Shown: positions 1 through 8,710, numbered from the stretch's first letter. The stretch: DNA of 64,000 nt from Salisediminibacterium beveridgei (GCF_001721685.1 NZ_CP012502.1:1178001-1242000); one strand, 5' to 3'. Notes: generated by a model not told the origin, from the letters alone. Made by a program: numbers and translations.

Positions 1-758
1 CAAACAAGGTATACCGCACCAGCGAAAGCGACAGCAGAAACTGCGAATGCCCACCATAAATCCAGCATGTTATTAAACTGGGTGGCATTCCGCTGGCTGA
101 GCAGCATAAACACGATGATACCCATCAAAATCGTCGGGCCCGCCCAGCTAAGTGCGTATTTCCGGACTGTGGCAAGTGCCTCATGATCCTGTGCTTTACC
201 GGCGTAATAAACGAGGAACATCGCCGAGATAAACAGGACACTCGCGATGGCCAGAAGGACAACGCTCCAGGAATAGATGCTCGTAAATAGTTCACCGTAA
301 AGGAGTGAGACATTGCCGTCTGAGACCTGGATATACCCACCGAGTGATACGGTGAGCACAACCGTTAATGAGGCAGGAATCAACAGTCCCGTTGCCCCGT
401 ATAGAAAGGAGAACAATTTGCTCTCTTCAGCGCCGTAGGTATTGAACGCGTAATAAGAACCGCGTATAGCCAGCAGAATGACAGCGATGCTGCCTGGAAT
501 CAAGAGCGCAGTGCCGTAATAGTAGGCTGAATCCGGGAAGAAACCGATAATCCCGATCAAGAAGAAGATCAAAAAGACGTTGGTGACTTCCCATACCGGG
601 GAGAGATACCGTTGAATGACTTTGTTCAGGACAAAGTCATTCTTTCTGTATTTGGCGTCAAAACTGAAGAAACCGGCACCGAAATCTACAGAAGCAACGA
701 TCAGATAGCCGAAGAGAAAAGTCCAGAGAACGATGATTCCTAACAGTTCATACGTCAT
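1..758 (-). CDS. cydB: Cytochrome bd-type menaquinol oxidase subunit II, partial (C-terminus beyond window)
   Basis: Second membrane subunit of a bd-type quinol oxidase, which pairs with CydA to reduce O2 with quinol electrons. About 252 residues are visible of a family length near 340; the C-terminus lies left of base 1. The N-terminus contains the family pattern ASVDFGAGFF, then SPVWEVTNVFL, followed by several hydrophobic helices. The ATG (756-758) overlaps the TGA of the upstream cydA in an ATGA arrangement, so the two are translationally coupled. The sequence looks closer to the YthB/CbdB type than to the long-Q-loop CydB of B. subtilis; that is from memory of the families. Confidence 0.9.
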   Translation of the reverse strand, partial: MTYELLGIIVLWTFLFGYLIVASVDFGAGFFSFDAKYRKNDFVLNKVIQRYLSPVWEVTNVFLIFFLIGIIGFFPDSAYYYGTALLIPGSIAVILLAIRGSYYAFNTYGAEESKLFSFLYGATGLLIPASLTVVLTVSLGGYIQVSDGNVSLLYGELFTSIYSWSVVLLAIASVLFISAMFLVYYAGKAQDHEALATVRKYALSWAGPTILMGIIVFMLLSQRNATQFNNMLDLWWAFAVSAVAFAGAVYLV

Positions 759-2137
759 GATTCCTCACCCCCATTTAGAGTAGATTCGGGAATATTCCGC
801 TTTTCCATTTCTTTCTCAACAGGATTTTCCTTGAACATCTTTCTTAATACAATGACCGAAGTGACTCCGAGCAAGGTGTACAGTGCAATGAAGAGCCAGA
901 GCATCGTGTCCACATGATTCGATGTGGTGGCCCCTTCACTGACGGTCATGACACCGTTGATGATCCACGGTTGCCGGCCTACTTCAGCGAAGATCCAGCC
1001 TGCCTGAATCGCCAGCATGGATAGAGGTCCGCCTGCGACGATTAATTTCAAGATCAGCGGATGCATCGGATTGATCCGCCTTAACGGGTTAAGTCGGTGC
1101 TTGAAGCCGGCGGCCACGAACAAGATTGAAACCGCGGCCAGATACATCCCGATAAAGACCATGCTGTCGAAGAAATAATGCACCCATAGTGGTGGCAGGT
1201 AATCCGGATCGAAATCGTTCAGCCCGGTAACGACAGTGTCTGGTGTACCACCGGCCAGAATACTCAGTGCATATGGAATCTCCAGGGCAAAGCGGACTTC
1301 ATTGTCTCCTGTCAGAATGCCGCCGAGAATCAGCGGCGCTTCTGATTCGGTCTCGAAATGCCATTCGGCAGCTGCCAATTTCTCGGGCTGATATTCGTGA
1401 AGGTATTTTCCGGAGAAATCCCCAATCACAGCGGTGGCAATCGCGAATACGGCTGCAGCGGTTATGTTCAGATGCAATGCTTTTTTGTAATATTCGGAGC
1501 CCTTGTTCTTCAGAAGCTTCAACGCAGCAACCATCCCGAGAATAAACGCAGCGGTCAAATAAGCCGTAATGATGACATGAGATATTTTCGTCGGTGTGGC
1601 CGGGTTAAACATAGCACTGAGCGGGCTGACATCTGTCAATACACCATCGACGATCTGAAAACCGGTCGGATAGTTCATAAAAGCGTTGACGGATGTAATA
1701 AAGAAGGCACTGGCCGTTGCCCCGATGACAATCGGAATAACCAAAAGGAAATGTTTCATTTTGCTTTTAAACCGATCCCAGGTATAGAGGTAAATGCCAA
1801 GGAAGATGGCTTCAAAGAAAAACGCGAAGGTTTCCATAAACATCGGCAGGCCGATGGTGTGACCGGCGGCTTGCATGAAATTCGGCCACAACAAGGCCAG
1901 TTGAACAGCAATCGCTGTCCCGGTAACAACACCGACTGCCACCGAAATAACAAACCCTCTTGCCCAGCGGCGGGCCATTAACGTGTAATGAGGATCCTTG
2001 CGCTTAATCCCCATCCATTCAGCGATGGCAATCATGAGAGGTACCCCTACACCAAGGGTAGCAAAAATAACATGGAAACCAAGCGTTGCGTAGGTTAAGA
2101 TACGACTGTAGAGTACCGGATCGTATTCAATCATCAT
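755..2137 (-). CDS. cydA: Cytochrome bd-type menaquinol oxidase subunit I (YthA/CbdA-like)
   Basis: Haem-binding subunit of a bd-type terminal oxidase in the cytoplasmic membrane. The 460-residue length and about nine hydrophobic segments fit the family. Visible landmarks are His22 in LGFHVIFATLG (high-spin haem ligand position), two Glu residues in METFAFFFEAIFLG (proton and haem pocket), His near residue 187 in KISHVIITAYL (b558 ligand position) and GRQPW near residue 388. The Q loop is short, as in YthA/CbdA-type oxidases. An AAAGGA ribosome-binding site precedes the tandem ATGs. It overlaps cydB by 4 bp. No cydCD assembly genes are nearby. The promoter region is shared with a divergent LuxR-type regulator. 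Confidence 0.93.
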   Translation of the reverse strand: MMIEYDPVLYSRILTYATLGFHVIFATLGVGVPLMIAIAEWMGIKRKDPHYTLMARRWARGFVISVAVGVVTGTAIAVQLALLWPNFMQAAGHTIGLPMFMETFAFFFEAIFLGIYLYTWDRFKSKMKHFLLVIPIVIGATASAFFITSVNAFMNYPTGFQIVDGVLTDVSPLSAMFNPATPTKISHVIITAYLTAAFILGMVAALKLLKNKGSEYYKKALHLNITAAAVFAIATAVIGDFSGKYLHEYQPEKLAAAEWHFETESEAPLILGGILTGDNEVRFALEIPYALSILAGGTPDTVVTGLNDFDPDYLPPLWVHYFFDSMVFIGMYLAAVSILFVAAGFKHRLNPLRRINPMHPLILKLIVAGGPLSMLAIQAGWIFAEVGRQPWIINGVMTVSEGATTSNHVDTMLWLFIALYTLLGVTSVIVLRKMFKENPVEKEMEKRNIPESTLNGGEES

Positions 2138-2209
2138 GTATTCAGTCCTTTCTCGAATGAAGTTGGTTGTACGAATGTTTTTAAACGTAGATAATGTCGG
2201 ATCATAAAA

Positions 2210-2237
2210 TTGCTTTGCACTATGTACATGTTATAAA
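2210..2237 (+). promoter_or_regulatory. Possible sigma-A promoter of the LuxR-type regulator
   Basis: TTGCTT (2210-2215) and TATAAA (2232-2237) are separated by 16 bp in the 190-bp cydA/regulator intergenic region. The match is moderate. No Rex-like palindrome was seen in this intergenic region by eye. Confidence 0.3.
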
Positions 2238-2327
2238 ATAAAGTCGTAAAGGTTCATAGGGGATTACCCTCATATTACGTGAAAGTATGAGCGAAATATG
2301 AACAAAATGAAAAGAGGATGTGAAATC

Positions 2328-2936
2328 ATGCGCATTCATTTAGGAATCCGCCATCCCCTGGTCCGCTACGGGATCACGCAGGTATTGAAAGATGTCTTTG
2401 ATCTTCATTATCTCGTCGTATCGGAGAGTGAATCGGAATGGCGGTCGGCAATGAAAAAATACGCTTTCGATCTGATTATTCTGCACGAAGATTTATATGA
2501 AATGTCCATTCCGGAAGTATTCTTCACGAGCAATGGATTGATCAACGAACAATACCTTAAAATACTGATCCACACATCGGCTGAAGGGAGGCACCAGACC
2601 TTATTTCGGGAGTATCAGGTCGAAGGTGTGTTTCATGAAGAAGTGGATATTGATCAATTGATGCAATTCTTTGACAAAGTTCGGCAGGGAGAACGGATAA
2701 ACCTGTCACAAAGTGGACAAGGTTTTCTTGAAGATGATGAACATCCCCTTACTGAACGGGAAGAAGAAATCTTTCAATTGAAAGTGAAAGGGTTTTCGGT
2801 CAATGAGACAGCGAGAAAACTGATGATCGCGCCGAAAACCGTAGAAAATCACCGCCGGAACGTGAAGAAGAAGCTGGGTGTCAAAAAGGGACAGGACTGG
2901 TATGATTGGGCAAAGCGGCTGCATTATATCCGCTGA
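2328..2936 (+). CDS. LuxR/NarL-type regulator with degenerate receiver domain
   Basis: Probable transcription regulator of 202 residues. The C-terminal third is a clear LuxR helix-turn-helix (HPLTEREEEIFQLKVKG ... APKTVENHRRNVKKKLGV). The N-terminal half follows a response-regulator pattern (MRIHLGIRHPLVRYGI), but the usual acidic pair before HPLVR is Ile-Arg and the phospho-acceptor Asp position is His53 (DLIILHED). It is therefore unlikely to be phosphorylated in the normal way. The start at 2328 is preferred over 2298 because AAAGAGG lies about 10 nt upstream. It is divergent from cydAB, which may be its target; that is inference. No sensor kinase is adjacent. Confidence 0.8.
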   Translation: MRIHLGIRHPLVRYGITQVLKDVFDLHYLVVSESESEWRSAMKKYAFDLIILHEDLYEMSIPEVFFTSNGLINEQYLKILIHTSAEGRHQTLFREYQVEGVFHEEVDIDQLMQFFDKVRQGERINLSQSGQGFLEDDEHPLTEREEEIFQLKVKGFSVNETARKLMIAPKTVENHRRNVKKKLGVKKGQDWYDWAKRLHYIR

Positions 2937-3569
2937 TCAATCGTACCCTTCGCCTGCACCAACACGATGATGAATAAAATCGCTGTTTTGCAGATGATCG
3001 GTGATGAAACGTGCGAGTGATGCGGTGCCAATACGCTTGACACCTTCAGGAAGACGGTTCAATTCGAAGACGACCGGTCGTTCCTGATCGTCGTCAGGTA
3101 AATAGGTCGGGCAGATGATTGTCCAGTCAGTCTGAGACTGTCGCAGCTTCTCATACAAGGCAAGATGATCTTCGGCTGCAGCTGTGGATGATCGTTTAGA
3201 CTCAGTTGATTGAAACCGGTATTTGCCTGGCTCATGCCTGGCGTCAAGTATACCGGCTGTACCAATTCCGATAAAGCGAATCGCCGGAAACTCTTCCATA
3301 CGTGCAATCAGGGCGTTCGCCATACGCGATAATGTATTCTGTTTGTCCGTAGCCAGGCAGGAAATCACAAGGTCAGTGTCTTCATGGATGACGAGTCGGA
3401 GATCATCTATGTTCAGGACATTTCCTGAAACGATCACCTGAGGGTTCAGTTCCAGGTTGGCCACTTTATCCGGATCTCTGACAAGCAATGTGAGCTGATG
3501 ATCCTTTTCGAGGGATTTTACCAGCTTCGAACCGGTTCTGCCGGTTGCTCCTAATACGGTAATATTCAT
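2937..3569 (-). CDS. NAD(P)-binding atypical short-chain dehydrogenase (NmrA-like)
   Basis: A 210-residue Rossmann-fold protein. The nucleotide-binding motif GATGRTG lies at the extreme N-terminus (MNITVLGATGRTGSKLV), and the sequence continues as an atypical SDR/NAD(P)H-binding family protein. The substrate is unknown. The start at 3569 is chosen because it puts the Rossmann motif at residue 7 and has an AAAGTGGTG-like ribosome-binding site; an in-frame extension upstream would add 51 unlikely residues. It converges tail to tail with the LuxR-type gene with no gap, and its start lies close to the divergent CcdA-like gene. Confidence 0.8.
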   Translation of the reverse strand: MNITVLGATGRTGSKLVKSLEKDHQLTLLVRDPDKVANLELNPQVIVSGNVLNIDDLRLVIHEDTDLVISCLATDKQNTLSRMANALIARMEEFPAIRFIGIGTAGILDARHEPGKYRFQSTESKRSSTAAAEDHLALYEKLRQSQTDWTIICPTYLPDDDQERPVVFELNRLPEGVKRIGTASLARFITDHLQNSDFIHHRVGAGEGYD

Positions 3570-3624
3570 CCTATACACCACTTTCAAAGAAAAATTGTTA
3601 ATCTGTTCTAAGGAGTTTTTTGCG

Positions 3625-4356
3625 ATGTTCGAATATGTCGATGCCTTCAGCCAGCTGATTCGTGAACCTTTTATGAATCTGGCAACGTCTGTGGAACAGT
3701 TCCCATTAGTATTCGCCCTCATCCTGGGGATCGTGGGAGCGATGGCGCCATGCCAATTTTCAGGGAATTTAAGTGCGATTACTTTATATGGCTCAAAATC
3801 GCTTCAAGAAGAGGTTTCCTGGAAACAGGCAGTATACTTTATGGCTGGTAAAATTGCCGCGTTTTCTTTACTGGGGCTGATAGTTGTTCTTCTCGGGCAG
3901 GAATTTCAGCGGCAGCTGCCACTCTTCTTTGAGCCGATGCGAAAAGTGATGGGGCCTTTGCTGATTGTAATCGGGATATACCTCCTCGGAATGTTTCGCA
4001 TGGGTTGGATGGTCGATTTGTCAAAGGTGTTCGGGAAATGGCTGCCTGACGGGAAAAAATCCGGCCCTTTTATGCTCGGTTTTCTGTTCTCGCTGGCCTT
4101 TTGTCCGACGATGTTTTTGATATTCTTCGGACTGTTGATGCCCCTCTCTTTAACGGCATCAACAGGTATTGTGCTTCCTCCTGTTTTTGCCGTCGGGACT
4201 TCGATTCCTTTTGTCTTTGTGCTCTTCATCATTCAATTCCTCGATATCGGAAAGTTAAACATGCGTAAAGGAAAAAAAGCAGGTATGCTTGTGCAGCGCA
4301 CAGCAGGGACACTGCTCGTCATGTTAGGCATATTTGATATGCTGACATTCTGGTAA
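3625..4356 (+). CDS. CcdA/DsbD-like membrane protein
   Basis: Polytopic membrane protein of 243 residues with about six hydrophobic helices. It resembles the transmembrane domain of the DsbD/CcdA (cytochrome c biogenesis) and SafE group. The paired cysteines typical of thiol-transferring members are present as GAMAPCQFSGN near residue 42 and AFCPTMF near residue 158. It probably moves reducing equivalents or a metal across the membrane, but the substrate cannot be told. A perfect AAGGAG (3610-3615) precedes the ATG at 3625. It is divergent from the SDR gene and followed by a strong hairpin. The canonical CcdA of this window is a different gene at 27 kb. Confidence 0.75.
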   Translation: MFEYVDAFSQLIREPFMNLATSVEQFPLVFALILGIVGAMAPCQFSGNLSAITLYGSKSLQEEVSWKQAVYFMAGKIAAFSLLGLIVVLLGQEFQRQLPLFFEPMRKVMGPLLIVIGIYLLGMFRMGWMVDLSKVFGKWLPDGKKSGPFMLGFLFSLAFCPTMFLIFFGLLMPLSLTASTGIVLPPVFAVGTSIPFVFVLFIIQFLDIGKLNMRKGKKAGMLVQRTAGTLLVMLGIFDMLTFW

Positions 4357-4364
4357 ACAGACAA

Positions 4365-4398
4365 ATCCCCCTGCACCAAGGGGGAGGTGCAGAGGGAT
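4365..4398. terminator. Bidirectional terminator hairpin between convergent genes
   Basis: ATCCCCCTGCACC (4365-4377) pairs with GGTGCAGAGGGAT (4386-4398), 12 of 13 bp. It lies between the CcdA-like gene and the convergent msmX, with short T-rich flanks on either strand. Confidence 0.7.
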
Positions 4399-4420
4399 CC
4401 CATTTTCAGATATGGTCAAA

Positions 4421-5515
4421 TCAGTTTCTGACGCGTTCTTCAGTATCTACATCGAAAAAGTGACACTTGTTCATGTCGAATGCCAATTCGATTTTATCAC
4501 CACTGTTGATGTCCGTTCGGGAATCAACACGGGCGATGAAATCCTGGTCAGTCACTTTGGAGTACAAGTATGACTCAGAACCCATCAATTCCGCTACATC
4601 AATTATCGCATTAAAGCGGGAATCCTGGTTGGCTTCAAGGAAGACCGGCTCATCGTGGATGTCTTCCGGACGGATGCCAAGAATGATATCTTTGCCATTG
4701 TATTTTTCCAATGCTTTCAGCTTGCCGTCCGGAACGACGATCTTCATGTCACCCATTTCGAATTTACCGTCCTGGAGCTTGCCTTGCAGGAAGTTCATCG
4801 CAGGTGAACCGATAAATCCGCCGACGAAAACGTTGTTTGGATAGTCGTAAATTTCTTTTGGTTCACCAAGCTGCTGGATATACCCGTCTTTCATAACAAC
4901 GATTCGGGTCGCCATGGTCATGGCTTCCGTCTGGTCGTGTGTTACGTAGATGGTGGTTGTCTGCAGACGCTTGTGCAATTTGATGATTTCAGCACGCATC
5001 TGAACACGTAATTTAGCGTCCAGGTTGGACAGCGGCTCATCCATCAGGAACACTTTCGGGTTCCGGACGATGGCACGGCCGAGTGCAACACGCTGACGCT
5101 GTCCACCGGACATTGCTTTCGGTTTACGGTCGAGCATTTCTGTGAGCCCGAGAATCTGCGCGGCGTTCCGAACACGCTCATCGATTTCTTTTTTATCAAA
5201 CTTACGAAGCTTCAGTCCGAATGCCATATTCTCATACACATTCATGTGCGGATAAAGGGCATAGTTCTGGAATACCATTGCGATGTCGCGGTCTTTTGGT
5301 GCCACATCGTTCACTTTATTTTCACCGATGTACAAAGAACCTTTGGATATGTCTTCGAGGCCGGCAACCATTCTCAGTGTTGTAGACTTACCACAACCGG
5401 ATGGTCCGACAAACACAATGAATTCTTTGTCATCAATGTCGAGATTGAAGTCGGTTACGGCCTGAATGTCACCGTCGAAAATTTTATACAAGCCGTCAAA
5501 TTTGATATCTGCCAT
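4421..5515 (-). CDS. msmX: Sugar ABC transporter ATPase, MsmX/UgpC family
   Basis: ATP-hydrolysing subunit that energises carbohydrate importers of the CUT1 type. It has 364 residues. Walker A is GPSGCGKST near residue 38, the signature is MSGGQRQRVALGRA near 135, Walker B is VFLMDEP, and the switch His is in VTHDQTEAM. A C-terminal TOBE/OB regulatory domain carries the GIRPEDI motif typical of MsmX/UgpC. The ribosome-binding site AGGAGGT is strong. No permease or binding-protein genes adjoin it, so, like B. subtilis MsmX, it may serve several transporters encoded elsewhere. A partial cre-like sequence (5532-5545) lies in the leader. Confidence 0.92.
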   Translation of the reverse strand: MADIKFDGLYKIFDGDIQAVTDFNLDIDDKEFIVFVGPSGCGKSTTLRMVAGLEDISKGSLYIGENKVNDVAPKDRDIAMVFQNYALYPHMNVYENMAFGLKLRKFDKKEIDERVRNAAQILGLTEMLDRKPKAMSGGQRQRVALGRAIVRNPKVFLMDEPLSNLDAKLRVQMRAEIIKLHKRLQTTTIYVTHDQTEAMTMATRIVVMKDGYIQQLGEPKEIYDYPNNVFVGGFIGSPAMNFLQGKLQDGKFEMGDMKIVVPDGKLKALEKYNGKDIILGIRPEDIHDEPVFLEANQDSRFNAIIDVAELMGSESYLYSKVTDQDFIARVDSRTDINSGDKIELAFDMNKCHFFDVDTEERVRN

Positions 5516-5572
5516 TGTTAAAAAACCTCCTGTGTAAACGCTATTTTTGAACTGACTTCAGTGTATCTTGTT

Positions 5573-5586
5573 AAGGATTACAATCC
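5573..5586. promoter_or_regulatory. Palindrome upstream of msmX, possible operator
   Basis: AGGATT-AC-AATCCT is a perfect 6-2-6 inverted repeat between msmX and the adjacent PucR-like regulator gene. Its role as an operator is inferred from position only. Confidence 0.3.
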
Positions 5587-5596
5587 TACTGTAAGG

Positions 5597-5628
5597 ATGC
5601 ACAAAAAAAGAAAAAGGGTTTTGTGCAT
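5597..5628 (-). terminator. Terminator-like hairpin after the PucR-like gene
   Basis: ATGCACAAAA (5597-5606) pairs with TTTTGTGCAT (5619-5628) just past the stop of the regulator gene on the minus strand. The T-rich run falls in the loop and arm rather than after the stem, so its efficiency is uncertain. Confidence 0.45.
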
Positions 5629-5636
5629 GTTCACAC

Positions 5637-6551
5637 TTAGTCCCATGGTTCTTTATGTGAAATCCCTTCGAGTGCGAGCATCAGGTAGCAGGCAGCAGCA
5701 TTTGGAAAATGTTTAATATCAAGGGCAGTCTTCTCAATAAATTTGTCGAGTCGGTACTGCATCGTGTTACGGTGCAGATACATTTCTTTTGCCGCGGACG
5801 ATGTATTGAGATTATGCCGGAGATAGATTGTGATAGTCTCTTTTAACTCACTGTCGCCTCTAATCGCGGCCAGCGGTTCGAGCAATGTGTGTTTCATGTC
5901 GCGGGGCAACTGAAGCAAAATGAAATAAATCATCGCTTCTTGTTCGTGGAACGATTTTTTCTTGGCAAACAGCGGTTTAATGCCGTCATATATCCGGATT
6001 TCACGAGTGAACACCTGGGACACATCATCCGGTGACGGAATCAGACTGCCGGCATAAATGCCGATGTTAATAAAGAAATCGGTCGCCAGTGTATCAATGA
6101 TCGAATCAAAGGGAACCGTATCTTCAAACCATTCATTGATTTCCTGCACGATCACCAGATCCTGCGGGGTTCGCCACAATTGTACGACCGTACCCGGAAA
6201 GAAACTCTCGATCACTTCATTGAGATCCGGATCGTTCTCAGGATGTGCGCTGAAATGGACATACACAAACCTGCACGGGCGCTTCACATGTTCAGAAGCC
6301 TTGGCTTTTCCATCGTCGTTTCCTTCGATTAGCCAGCGATGAAAAGAACGGGCAGGTTCATTATAAGGCGATGAACTGGGTTCTTTTGTATCAAATAATT
6401 TTTTCAGCATACCCGTTTCATCCGGTGACAGTTCCCGCTTATCAAGAATCAGTTGCTCCCCTGAATCCAGGGAGACAAGCAGCTGATACCCGGCAGGTGT
6501 TGATGCATCAGCGACAGCATGGGGGAAATGGGTTTTCAAACGGTTGATCAT
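5637..6551 (-). CDS. PucR/CdaR-type helix-turn-helix regulator
   Basis: A 304-residue protein with a C-terminal HTH of the PucR/CdaR (HTH_30) type. The motif LNTSSAAKEMYLHRNTMQYR near residues 245-270 is the characteristic ending in which helix and turn are followed by the RNTxxYRL signature. The N-terminal and middle parts have no domain I can name. The start at 6551 is preferred to an upstream in-frame ATG because AAAGGA lies at normal distance. It lies directly upstream of msmX in the same direction, which suggests control of sugar uptake, but the palindrome and hairpin between them argue for separate transcripts. Confidence 0.75.
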   Translation of the reverse strand: MINRLKTHFPHAVADASTPAGYQLLVSLDSGEQLILDKRELSPDETGMLKKLFDTKEPSSSPYNEPARSFHRWLIEGNDDGKAKASEHVKRPCRFVYVHFSAHPENDPDLNEVIESFFPGTVVQLWRTPQDLVIVQEINEWFEDTVPFDSIIDTLATDFFINIGIYAGSLIPSPDDVSQVFTREIRIYDGIKPLFAKKKSFHEQEAMIYFILLQLPRDMKHTLLEPLAAIRGDSELKETITIYLRHNLNTSSAAKEMYLHRNTMQYRLDKFIEKTALDIKHFPNAAACYLMLALEGISHKEPWD

Positions 6552-6656
6552 GGTCAGAATTCCTTTCTGGCTCTTCAGGGAAATTGAATGTCTCTGAAGA
6601 AGTGGGGGATAAGAAAAACGTATGGCTTTTGCCACTGGTTTGTTGTTCATCCGTTT

Positions 6657-6875
6657 TTAATGCGGATTGTGGTCCTCATACACATGATAGAGCATCAGAT
6701 CATGGACGATGGCCTGAATTTCCTCCAGTTGACTTTCAGGGGGCTGTATCCATGTAATCTCGCCATTCTTATGATAATGGCCCGTACAACGTTTTTGCTG
6801 GTGGAAGAAGCTGATCAACCATTTCCCGTTCGGAATGGAGCGGTCGATTTCTTTTTGTTGAAAATGTGTGATCAT
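6657..6875 (-). CDS. yheE: YheE-like small protein (DUF5342)
   Basis: A 72-residue soluble protein of unknown function. Size and the ends MITHFQQKEID and LMLYHVYEDHNPH fit the B. subtilis YheE family. It sits beside yheB and yheA as in B. subtilis, which supports the call. An AAGGATG ribosome-binding site precedes the ATG. The yheC and yheD genes that lie between yheE and yheB in B. subtilis are absent here. Confidence 0.7.
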   Translation of the reverse strand: MITHFQQKEIDRSIPNGKWLISFFHQQKRCTGHYHKNGEITWIQPPESQLEEIQAIVHDLMLYHVYEDHNPH

Positions 6876-7006
6876 ACAGACAACATCCTTTCTATGTATC
6901 GATCATATCGTATCATGACTGGACCACGCTGAAAAGAAGCGGGTTTTCATCCGATGAAATTCAGGTAAAGTAATAAATGGACAGGTTTTGAAGGAGGATG
7001 AACATC

Positions 7007-8152
7007 GTGGACACAGCAGGATTACTCATTATGATGATTCTGATCGGGGCGGTACTCGGCGGGGGGACGAATGTGCTGGCGATCAGGATGATTTTCAGAC
7101 CTTTGCAGGCGATTTATATCGGTCCTCTGCGTATACCGTTTACACCGGGACTGGTGCCAAAACGCCGTGGAGAAATTGCTGATCGGCTCGGGCGGATGGT
7201 TGAGGATTATCTGCTGACACCTGAAGGAGTTCAGTCGAAGCTGACCGGATCCGCTTTCTCCGATGAAATTGAAAAAAGAATGCAGCGTGGCATCGAAGAA
7301 CTGTTGAATGATGAACGGACGATTGATGAATGGCTGGAAGAGACGTTTGAGAAAAAAGGCAATACTGCCGTCATCCGTCAGAATCTGGAGACAGGCATCA
7401 ACGATAAAATTGGTGAACTGTTAAAGCAATATAAATATGTGCCTATTAAAGAAACCCTCCCTGCAGACTGGGTTGTGAAAGCAGAAGAGAAGATGCCGGT
7501 TGTCACATCAGAAATCCTGAAAAGTTTCGAAGTTTATCTGGTGAGTGATGAAGGACAGGCACAAATCCGGCGAATGGTGACGCGCTTTTTTGAATCCCGG
7601 GGCGGCGTCGGTTCCATGCTGGGAAAAGTTATCAACCGTTTTTCGTTAACCAATCTGCTTACGAAAGAACTGGTGCGATTTGTTCGGGATGATCAGACAA
7701 ACCGGATGGTGACGGATCTATTGAACAGGGAAATGCATCAGGCGATGAAAAAACGGCCGGTTGATTATCTGGATGAAGCAAGAGCAGATGAACACATCCG
7801 GGAACTGATTGAAAAAATTGTGAATGAAATTCCGGTTGTCGGGGAGTGGGACAAGCCGATTAATCAGTGGGGCAGTGGTTATCATGCATTTCTCGACAAG
7901 ACGGTCATTCCTGCCGTGATGGCCGGTTCCACTTCAATCGTTTCGAAATACCTCAGCCGGATGATGAAAAAGATCGGGATCAGGGATGTCGTCACCAATC
8001 AGATCAATCAGTTTCCGATTACTCAGCTCGAACAGATGATTATTTCCGTTTCGGCCAGAGAATTGAAACTGATTGCGCTTCTCGGTGCCCTGATTGGAGG
8101 CGCCATTGGTCTTTTACAGGCGATTTTATTTCTGACGTTTACACCGTATTGA
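7007..8152 (+). CDS. yheB: DUF445 family membrane-associated protein YheB
   Basis: A 381-residue member of the DUF445 family; function unknown. A hydrophobic helix at the N-terminus (LLIMMILIGAVLGGGTNVLA) and one at the C-terminus (IALLGALIGGAIGLLQAILF) flank a long, charged helical middle, which suggests membrane anchoring at both ends. The GTG at 7007 is chosen as start because AAGGAGG (6991-6997) is 9 nt upstream; the ATG at 6998 is directly against that site. The order with yheA downstream matches B. subtilis. Confidence 0.88.
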   Translation: MDTAGLLIMMILIGAVLGGGTNVLAIRMIFRPLQAIYIGPLRIPFTPGLVPKRRGEIADRLGRMVEDYLLTPEGVQSKLTGSAFSDEIEKRMQRGIEELLNDERTIDEWLEETFEKKGNTAVIRQNLETGINDKIGELLKQYKYVPIKETLPADWVVKAEEKMPVVTSEILKSFEVYLVSDEGQAQIRRMVTRFFESRGGVGSMLGKVINRFSLTNLLTKELVRFVRDDQTNRMVTDLLNREMHQAMKKRPVDYLDEARADEHIRELIEKIVNEIPVVGEWDKPINQWGSGYHAFLDKTVIPAVMAGSTSIVSKYLSRMMKKIGIRDVVTNQINQFPITQLEQMIISVSARELKLIALLGALIGGAIGLLQAILFLTFTPY

Positions 8153-8310
8153 TGGAGTAATGAAAAAACCGGTAAGAATTTTGCCAAATCGGATGAAATG
8201 AAGTATCCATTCGTGTTATAGTCTAAGTTGATCAAAGACGAGAGGCAATTTGTGATAGGAATTACTCAATTACATTTGCTTATTCGTAATTAATGAGGAG
8301 GAACACATTT

Positions 8311-8664
8311 ATGGCAAACCCTTATGATAAGGCACGTGAATTGGCTGGCGAATTACAAGGCAGCGAGGAATTCACAACATTGAAAGGCCTGCACGATCAG
8401 GTGAACAGTGACGAAGTAGCAAAACGTATGCTTGATAACTTCCGCAACGTACAATTAGGCCTGCAGGAAAAGCAGATGCAGGGACAGGAAATTACTGAAG
8501 AAGAGATCCAGGAAGCTCAAAAGCAGTTTGAACTGGTTCAGCAGCACGAAGTGATTTCCAAGCTGATGGAAGAAGAGCAGCGTATGAGCCAGCTTGTTGG
8601 CGATATTAACAAGATCATCACAGAGCCTCTTGAAGCACTCTACGGCACTGGTGAAGAACAATAA
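8311..8664 (+). CDS. yheA: YheA, YlbF/YmcA-like small helical protein (UPF0342)
   Basis: A 117-residue, almost wholly helical, Gln- and Glu-rich protein of the YlbF/YmcA/YheA group. Two relatives in this group (YlbF, YmcA) act with RNase Y in competence and biofilm control; the role of YheA itself is not established. The start at 8311 (MANPYDKARELA) follows GAGGAGG at good spacing. It has its own strong terminator. Confidence 0.88.
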   Translation: MANPYDKARELAGELQGSEEFTTLKGLHDQVNSDEVAKRMLDNFRNVQLGLQEKQMQGQEITEEEIQEAQKQFELVQQHEVISKLMEEEQRMSQLVGDINKIITEPLEALYGTGEEQ

Positions 8665-8675
8665 GTAACGATCTT

Positions 8676-8710
8676 AAACCGGTCATTCATCATTGAATGA
8701 CCGGTTTTTG
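8676..8710 (+). terminator. Rho-independent terminator of yheA
   Basis: AAACCGGTCATTCA pairs perfectly with TGAATGACCGGTTT (14 bp, TCAT loop), and the stem ends in a short T run. Confidence 0.9.

Noticed and set aside
1243..1981. Two plus-strand frames of 100 and 207 codons inside cydA
   Set aside because: They are antisense to a well-conserved cydA; compositions are Arg-, Ser- and Cys-rich with no ribosome-binding site or family resemblance.
2139..2327. Rex-binding site upstream of cydAB
   Set aside because: Searched by eye for TTGTGAA-N4-TTCACAA; no convincing match.
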